This document shows positions 58,150-64,000 of a stretch of 64,000 bases of DNA, one piece after another. Numbering within the stretch: the stretch's first letter is position 1; each line of letters starts with the position of its first letter. Source of the DNA: Rhizophagus irregularis (Eukaryota; Glomeromycota; Glomeromycetes; Glomerales; Glomeraceae); NCBI RefSeq assembly GCF_026210795.1, contig NC_089446.1, positions 2,323,001-2,387,000 of the forward strand, written 5' to 3'. Both the position numbers and the translations under genes were made by a program. The notes beneath the pieces were generated by a model that was not told the origin of the DNA, did not search any database, and was given only the letters and a program-made list of their open reading frames with translations.

Positions 58150-58981
58150 TTAAGGGTCCAGTATATTACGTCATCCCCTATATGGCAAAAAATTGGAGAT
58201 CATCTTTTTCTTACTTTCGTTACAAGAAAAAATTTTTTAATATTTTTCAAACTCCTGCTTAAAAATATCTGTTAGAGAGCCAAAGTTTCTGATTTTTCAA
58301 ATAAACTTTAAAAAAGTATAGTATAAATATAGTTTACAACGAAAAACTACCATATGAAGTTAACAGTAGTTGCGAATTCTCTAAGGTAAGTTGCGAATTC
58401 TCTAATTAGACTAACTTTAAATTAACTTAAAACTTGCGAAACTTTGAGACTTAATAATATAGTAATTAGTTAAATAATTTATATCAAAAAATTAGCAAGC
58501 ATCATATTCAAATAAAAATTTTTACTAATAACATTTTATTTTTTTATTATCTTAATAAGCGTATTTGTTCCTTTAAACTAAATACAAAATATTTCATGTG
58601 TTGTGAAGTAATAATTAGATTATTATAATTTTATAATGAAATGGAAAGGCAAATAAATTAATTTAATAACCTTGAATTATATATTTGGCGTTTGTGGAGT
58701 TATTATTTATTTATTTTTAATGTACAATATCAATCAAGCAAATGGTATTTTCATTAAGTTTTGTCCATAAAAATATATAGAAATATTAATAAATGGTTAA
58801 AATGTAGATAGGATGCATTATATTTATTATTTGAACGTATATTTAATAAAATTCATATGGTAGGTTGGGAAATATTTTATTTTTCCAAGAGTTTTCTCGT
58901 CAATTTCGTGGTCACGTGATCATATAAAATGATCGTCATATGGTCATATACAAATGATGACGTAATATACTGGACCCTTAA
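58150..58981. mobile_element. TTAA-flanked MITE with perfect TIRs, about 824 bp
   Basis: GGGTCCAGTATATTACGTCA, then TC, follows TTAA at 58150-58153, and its exact complement precedes TTAA at 58978-58981. TTAA targets are typical of piggyBac elements. If the TTAA is instead part of the repeat, the perfect inverted repeat is 26-27 bp and other superfamilies with a TA target are possible. The interior contains a direct repeat AGTTGCGAATTCTCTAA at about 58367-58405 and no transposase. Perfect ends suggest a young insertion. Confidence 0.82.
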
Positions 58982-59116
58982 ATCGATGAATTTCCGCCAA
59001 TACTTAAGGTACAGCTAATACTACATTCACGTAAAATATAAGCGATTGGCATGATCGATTGCAGAATTCTTTGATAAAAAAAAAGTAATAACGCAATATT
59101 TAAGTGATAGAGTTTA

Positions 59117-60468
59117 CTAATTTTTAGGTTCGATTCGCAATTTACTAGTGTGTCCCAAGGAAGCAATAGGGTAAACTTGAGAAGGAATATTTTGCCATCC
59201 AGAAACTACAAATTTCTTATTATTATTTATAGAAAATGCACAGGTCTTGTTTTTCATATCTAGATGAATAGTAATCTTATTTCCTTCTTTAAATTTTGCA
59301 CAACACCTTTTCCATTTTTTCTCATGATAAGCGTAACCATCAGATCCAAGAACCCATCCATGATAAACTTTATCATTTTCATTTAAATTCACATTAATAT
59401 CACATATGCCGATGTAGACTTTGTTATTTAGCTTTTCAATTAAAATATTCCACTCATAAACGCCTTTACCTTTAAAGATCAAATTTCCCAATACCGATTT
59501 AGGTTTTACGAGACCATTACCTTCAACGGTGAATCCATCAACAGATATCTTTAAACTAGATCCGTTATTTTTCCACCTAAAAATAGGTACTCCACGAATA
59601 AATCCTAACTCTCTACCATTTAATATGGAACTATAACTCTTTTTAAGCTCTTGAGTCGGATAAGTACCGAAAGGTTCAACATGTTGTTCAATTTCTTCTC
59701 CGTCCATTCGCTTTAAGTTAATGAACTTAATTAACGGAGTTGAATGATTTTTTATTCCTTCAATTTCTTGTGGTTCACACATTGAAAAAGATTTTTTATC
59801 CAAGATTCTCTCAATGATTGTTTCGTTTTGTATAACTTTTCTTATAAATTTTGCTAAAGTATATTCCCAAATATTAAATTCTGGTGTCGCAAAAGGAATT
59901 TGAGTATCATAAGTTTTTTCTAGAAAATATTTTAAACCTTTTAAAGACAATGAATCAATTTCACTATTTTCCAATTTATTCTTGGCCACCCAATTGATTA
60001 AAACTTGAGACATTTTATTATCTACGTTTATGGAGAATTTTTAACACATTCTGATAAAAGTTTTTTTCCAACATCTACATTTTTATCCATTGAAAATTTT
60101 CTTGTAGATTCAATAATATGATCTTGAAGATCAATTAGATCAAAATGTATGGATGCATAATAAACTTCAACTATATTATCAACAGTTATTAATCCTTCAA
60201 CATTAGATGTATACAAAAATTCCAATAAAACTTTCATTGCTGCTGAATTAATATTTTTGAATAAAAGGTTATTATTACTCTCTAATGATTCATTGAAAAT
60301 GCATGAGTTAAAAAAATCTGAACGAGTCGCTAAAATAGCTTTACAACTATATATCGTTTCTCCGTCCGAACATTTTATAGCAATATTGTGAAATCTTTCA
60401 TCATCAATTAGTCTTTTAAAATCTTTTTCTAAAGATCTTCCTCTTGGGGAAGAATTATTAGTTATCAT
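59117..60468 (-). pseudogene. BTB-BACK-SPRY gene with a one-base deletion in an A-run
   Basis: The 5' part (60028-60468) encodes BTB and the start of BACK and closes with ECVKNSP and a stop; the 3' part (59117 to about 60030) continues in another frame through BACK and SPRY. Paralogues read GAATGTGTTAAAAAATTCTC here, whereas this copy has one A fewer (GTTAAAAATTC) near 60040. A single-base change in a homopolymer is the kind most often produced by sequencing error, so the gene may be intact. The SPRY region has changed residues (YHGWVLGSDGYAY, KWKRCCAKF) relative to its neighbours, hinting at relaxed constraint. A T9A9 palindrome starts right at the ATG (60468-60485). Confidence 0.85.
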
Positions 60469-60872
60469 TTTTTTTTAAAAAAAAATTCAAAACTGATTTT
60501 TTATTTACAGAATATATTTATACACTATATACGGCTAATTATGCGACGTCTTGATTTTCAAAAATTAGATTTTGTGTAATTAATTATGTTTGTGACTATA
60601 AACAATGTAAAAAGTCTTGTAATTATCGCAATGGCGCTCCTGATCTCTTTGTTGTTAATGTTTGCATAGCGTGAGATTTCTGATTTTTGGATAAATCACA
60701 TTAAGTATTAAATGATTTACATATTTTTGCTCTAAAGCGAAAAAGGTTTAAAACTCATTTAGATGATGTCATGAGGCACTTACGTATCAAACCATGTTCT
60801 TTTGTAGTAAACCAGAAGTTATTTTTATTAAGTAATCATATTATGATATTAATAATAATGGATAAATCTAAT

Positions 60873-61197
60873 TGTATCAGCCTGTTACGCGTCTTATTTG
60901 TAACAACCCCAATTTTATCCAATTAAAATTTAAGATCAGGCGTAATGTAAACAAAACCAAAAGATCAGTCGTGTAACTAAGACAAAAGAATTTTTTAAAA
61001 AATTTCAAGAAACTGCTTATAACTTAAAATTTTGTCTATGAAACTGTCTTAAATACATTAAGTAAAAGTTTTCCAAATTAAATTTTGCATATAAAATTTT
61101 ATTTGTGAATTTGTGAAACACATATTATATTAAATTTATTATTAAAAAAAAATAAAAAAAGGATGTTACAAATAAGATATGTAACAGGCTGTTACAA
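60873..61197. mobile_element. MITE with CAGCCTGTTAC ends
   Basis: The ends read TTGTATCAGCCTGTTACGCG and, complemented, TTGTAACAGCCTGTTACATA, followed on both sides by TCTTATTTGTAACA. This is an inverted repeat of about 33 bp with few mismatches; the repeats themselves contain GTAACA/TGTTAC inner palindromes. No clear target duplication. It ends about 30 bp from the stop codon of the 61229 gene and could supply its 3' end. Confidence 0.78.
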
Positions 61198-61228
61198 ATA
61201 CATTTTTTCAATAATAATATATATAATA

Positions 61229-62584
61229 TTATTCAATTCGCAATTTACTACCATATCCTAAGGAAACAATAGGAGAAACTTGAGAAGATATATTCCATTC
61301 AGAAACTGTGGGTTTCCTAATGTTATTTACAGAAAATGCACAGGTTCCATTTTTCATATTCAGATGAATGGTAACTTTATCCCCTTCTTTAAATTTTGCG
61401 TCATACCATTTCCATTTTTTCTCATGATAAACGTAACCATCAGATCCAAGAACCCATCCATGATAACCTTGATCATTCTTATTTAAACTCACGTTTATAT
61501 CACATATGCCGATGTATACTTTGTTATTTAGCTTTTCAATTAAAATATTCCACTCATAAACTCCTTTACCCTTAAAAATCAAATCTCCCAATACCGATTC
61601 CTGTATAAAAGCCGTGACAGTAAATCCATTATTCGGAACATTGAAAAGTTTATTCATTCCATTATTTTTCCACTTAAAAATCGGTGCTCCACGAATAAAT
61701 TCTAGTTCTTCATTTAATGCTTTGGAATAATAAACGTCACTAATCTTTTTATCTGAATAAATATTAAATGGTGCAACCTGTTGTTTAATTTCTTTTGCAT
61801 TCATTCGATTTAAGTCAATGTAACTAATTAATGGAGTTAAACAAAGGTTTAATTCTTCAATTTGTTGTGGATTACATATTGAAAAAGAATTTTTATTCAA
61901 AATTTCCTTAACAAGCGTTTCTTTTTTCATAACTTTTCTAATAGCTTTTGTTAAAGAATATTCCCAAATATTAAATTCTGGTGTTGCAAAAGGAATTTTA
62001 GTATTAAAAGTTTTTTCTAAAAGATATCTTAAGCCTTTCAATGATAATGAATCATTTATATCTCTTTCCAATTTATTTTTGGCTACCCAATCAACTAAAA
62101 TATGAGATATTTTATTATCCACTTTTAGGGTGAATTTTTCGACACATTCTGATAAAAGTTTTCTGCCAATATCCACGTCCCCATTAACCAAGGATTTTGT
62201 AAATTCAATAATATGATCTTGAAGCTCAATCAACTTAAAATGGATGGATGCATAATAAACTTCAATGGCATTATTAAAAGTTAAGCTTTCAACTTTAGAT
62301 GTATATAAAAATTCCAATATAACTTTCATTGCTGATGAATTAATATCTTTGAATGAACAGTTATTTTTGCTTTCTGCTGATTTGTTGAAAATGTATTTGT
62401 CGAAAACATCTGAACGAGTCGCTAAAATAGCTTTACATCCATATACCGGTTTTCCATCTGAACATTTTATGGCGAAATCGTGAAATCTTTTATCATTAAT
62501 GAGTTTTCTAAAATCTTTTTCTAAAGAACTTCCTCCTGGAGAAAAATTATCTTGATTATTTGTAAAATGGTTTTCAGTTTTCAT
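61229..62584 (-). CDS. BTB-BACK-SPRY protein, 451 aa
   Basis: BTB at about 22-125 (DKRFHDFAIKCSDGKPVYG, ILATRSDVFDKYIF, MKVILEFLYTSKV), BACK-like at 130-225, hinge helices (KAIRKVMKKETLVKEIL), and SPRY at about 325-450 (FKGKGVYEWNILIEKL, YIGICDINVSLNKND, GYHGWVLGSDGYVYHEK, FKEGDKVTIHLNMKNGTCAF). Its SPRY is nearly the same as in the 59117 copy, and both genes share an upstream block (CGTCTTG, TTTTCAAAA, GGATTTTGTG at 62658-62700 versus 60543-60585), showing a recent tandem duplication. Intact single exon; the C terminus ends with KLRIE just before the stop. Adaptor role inferred. Confidence 0.9.
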   Translation of the reverse strand: MKTENHFTNNQDNFSPGGSSLEKDFRKLINDKRFHDFAIKCSDGKPVYGCKAILATRSDVFDKYIFNKSAESKNNCSFKDINSSAMKVILEFLYTSKVESLTFNNAIEVYYASIHFKLIELQDHIIEFTKSLVNGDVDIGRKLLSECVEKFTLKVDNKISHILVDWVAKNKLERDINDSLSLKGLRYLLEKTFNTKIPFATPEFNIWEYSLTKAIRKVMKKETLVKEILNKNSFSICNPQQIEELNLCLTPLISYIDLNRMNAKEIKQQVAPFNIYSDKKISDVYYSKALNEELEFIRGAPIFKWKNNGMNKLFNVPNNGFTVTAFIQESVLGDLIFKGKGVYEWNILIEKLNNKVYIGICDINVSLNKNDQGYHGWVLGSDGYVYHEKKWKWYDAKFKEGDKVTIHLNMKNGTCAFSVNNIRKPTVSEWNISSQVSPIVSLGYGSKLRIE

Positions 62585-63009
62585 GATTTAAAAATTTTTA
62601 AAATTTTTAAAATTGTTTCAATTTTCTATATATATACAGTATGGGAAATTCCCTAACTGTGCGCCGTCTTGTTTTTCAAAATTGGATTTTGTGAACCTGA
62701 TCTAACTATTTATGTTCGTGATTATTTGGAAGCGATAATAAAACGTATTATCTTTGATCTGTATCATATGTTATTTTTAGCTGCTCCCTTTAAAGATGAT
62801 CAACGTATCGACTCATGACAAATTTTTTTAAGCCGCTATTTAAACTTATTAACGTAATTCATCTGGTCTAAGAATTTGATGAGTGTACAAAATTATTTAA
62901 TTAACCAACTTTTAAATATAAATACTATATTAATATCAGCAGTATAAAGTTTAAATCATACATGCCAATCCGATAAATTTATTAAGGACGCGGTGTGTCT
63001 GGTGCTGAA
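62585..63009. promoter_or_regulatory. Upstream region of the 61229 gene
   Basis: About 75 bp above the start codon lies GCGCCGTCTTG with a following TTTTCAAAA and GGATTTTGTG, a block also present in the same place above the 59117 copy. It is either a regulatory site or simply shared by recent duplication; sequence alone does not decide. Confidence 0.4.
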
Positions 63010-63066
63010 TCTAATTTCTAGTTCAATTCGCAATTTACTACCGTGTCCTAAAGAAGAGATAACGTT
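63010..63066 (-). pseudogene. Terminal SPRY fragment of a BTB-SPRY gene
   Basis: The minus strand reads ISSLGHGSKLRIELEI, the last residues of the SPRY domain in the array genes, with unrelated sequence on both sides. A truncated relic of a former copy. Confidence 0.8.
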
Positions 63067-63337
63067 AAGATAAACTATAATAGTAGTGTAAAAATATACC
63101 TTATATCTCATGTCGAGCCACTGTGGAAAATAATAGTGCTTAAATGAAGTGGTTTGCTTATAATAATATAACTGCAAAAAACATTAGCCTTTCTTCCCTT
63201 GTTCTTTTAATAAAAATTTTAAAAGAAACTATATCTTGTCATATTTAATATATTTCACGGAATTTTAAGCCTACTGCATAATGAATGAACCTTACTTTTT
63301 TACTCTTGCCCCTTTAAATAAAGAAAACCCGCTTCTT

Positions 63338-63440
63338 CTGGTTACTTTTCGTGCATTACACATTATTTATATACTTCACAGTTCATACAAAATTATACCC
63401 GGTTACTTTTCGTGCATTACACATATTTATATACTTCAAA
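63338..63440. repeat. Direct duplication of about 60 bp
   Basis: GGTTACTTTTCGTGCATTAC followed by ACAT(T)ATTTATATACTTCA occurs twice, at about 63340 and 63401, with one short indel. Local tandem duplication; no gene. Confidence 0.9.
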
Positions 63441-63870
63441 TTATGTGATCATAGCGACTTTTGTTAATGTAATTTTGTATAATGAATTTTTAGTCAGATT
63501 AAATTATTCCTTTGCGGCTCTTCACTGTTAAAAAACCGAATTTTTTAATTTATTCAGAAACTTTTTTATTAACTAATTAATTGGTTAAATTTAAAAATTC
63601 ACTTGAACTCTCGATATTCATATCATTAAATCTTTGCAAGTAATTGAAATTCGGCGGATTTGTTCAACATTCGTAATTTATTTTTAGTATTTTTAAAGTC
63701 ATAGCTACAGAAAAATGATTAGTTGTTTCTCTTTAATAACAAGAACAAACTACCTATCCTAATTATGTTGTATTTTTTTTTATTTTTATATATAGGCACT
63801 GAAGATATTGAAAAATTTAAATATTTATGGTAAAACAACTCATAAAAAATTTTAGATAAAGCATGTAAAC

Positions 63871-64000
63871 CTAATACGTGATTGTGATTTTACTACCATG
63901 TCCCAAGGAAACAATAGGATAAACTTGAGAAGGGATTTCCCATTCAGAAACTATAAGTTTCCTAATATTATTTACAGAAAATGCACAAGTACTGTTTTTC
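63871..64000 (-). CDS. BTB-SPRY gene, 3' end only (runs off the window)
   Basis: The frame is open to the right edge and encodes the end of a SPRY domain: KNSTCAFSVNNIRKLIVSEW and then EIPSQVYPIVSLGHGSK, followed by ITITY and a stop at 63871-63873. The end differs from other copies, which finish KLRIE or similar. The rest lies beyond the window, so completeness cannot be judged. The array therefore continues to the right. Confidence 0.85.
   Translation of the reverse strand, partial: KNSTCAFSVNNIRKLIVSEWEIPSQVYPIVSLGHGSKITITY

Overview
The window is about three-quarters A+T, with compact genes, short introns flanked by GT/AG, long gene-poor stretches and many small DNA-transposon relics. It carries members of gene families that are expanded in arbuscular mycorrhizal fungi: MATA-HMG box proteins, Sel1-repeat proteins, BTB-BACK-SPRY proteins, F-box/LRR proteins and an RDR-type RNA polymerase. 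I infer a nuclear contig from a Rhizophagus-like glomeromycotinan fungus. Assignments rest on motifs read by eye; no database search was run.

Left end (1-12 kb): an RNA-dependent RNA polymerase gene of nine exons (minus strand, RRM at its N terminus, DLDGD catalytic motif assembled across a 16-nt exon) stands head-to-head with a plus-strand gene for a 708-residue protein with three dsRNA-binding-like domains. About 1.5 kb separates them. This pair is the most interesting thing here: it looks like a two-gene RNA-silencing locus. The polymerase has one apparent frameshift in exon 5. A Sel1-repeat protein gene follows.

Middle (12-45 kb): mostly non-coding. It holds a 22-bp minisatellite of about 22 copies, a 39-bp minisatellite, pogo-, Tc1- and other TIR-type MITEs, foldback elements, two MATA-HMG genes (one with its box unit duplicated inside a single protein), and a lineage-restricted 212-residue gene with two decayed copies a few kb downstream. 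A kinase fragment and a BTB-SPRY relic close this part.

Right end (45-64 kb): a one-direction (minus strand) array of BTB-BACK-SPRY genes. Four are intact, two are interrupted by a single small deletion each, two are relics, and one runs off the right edge. An F-box/LRR gene and four MITEs lie among them. Shared upstream motifs and shared downstream flanks show that the array grew by tandem duplication of gene plus flank. BTB-BACK and F-box proteins are both typical substrate receptors of cullin-RING ubiquitin ligases, so this side may be a fast-changing substrate-receptor cluster.

A recurrent motif, a T-run directly followed by an A-run of similar length, sits at gene edges and inside two polymerase introns.
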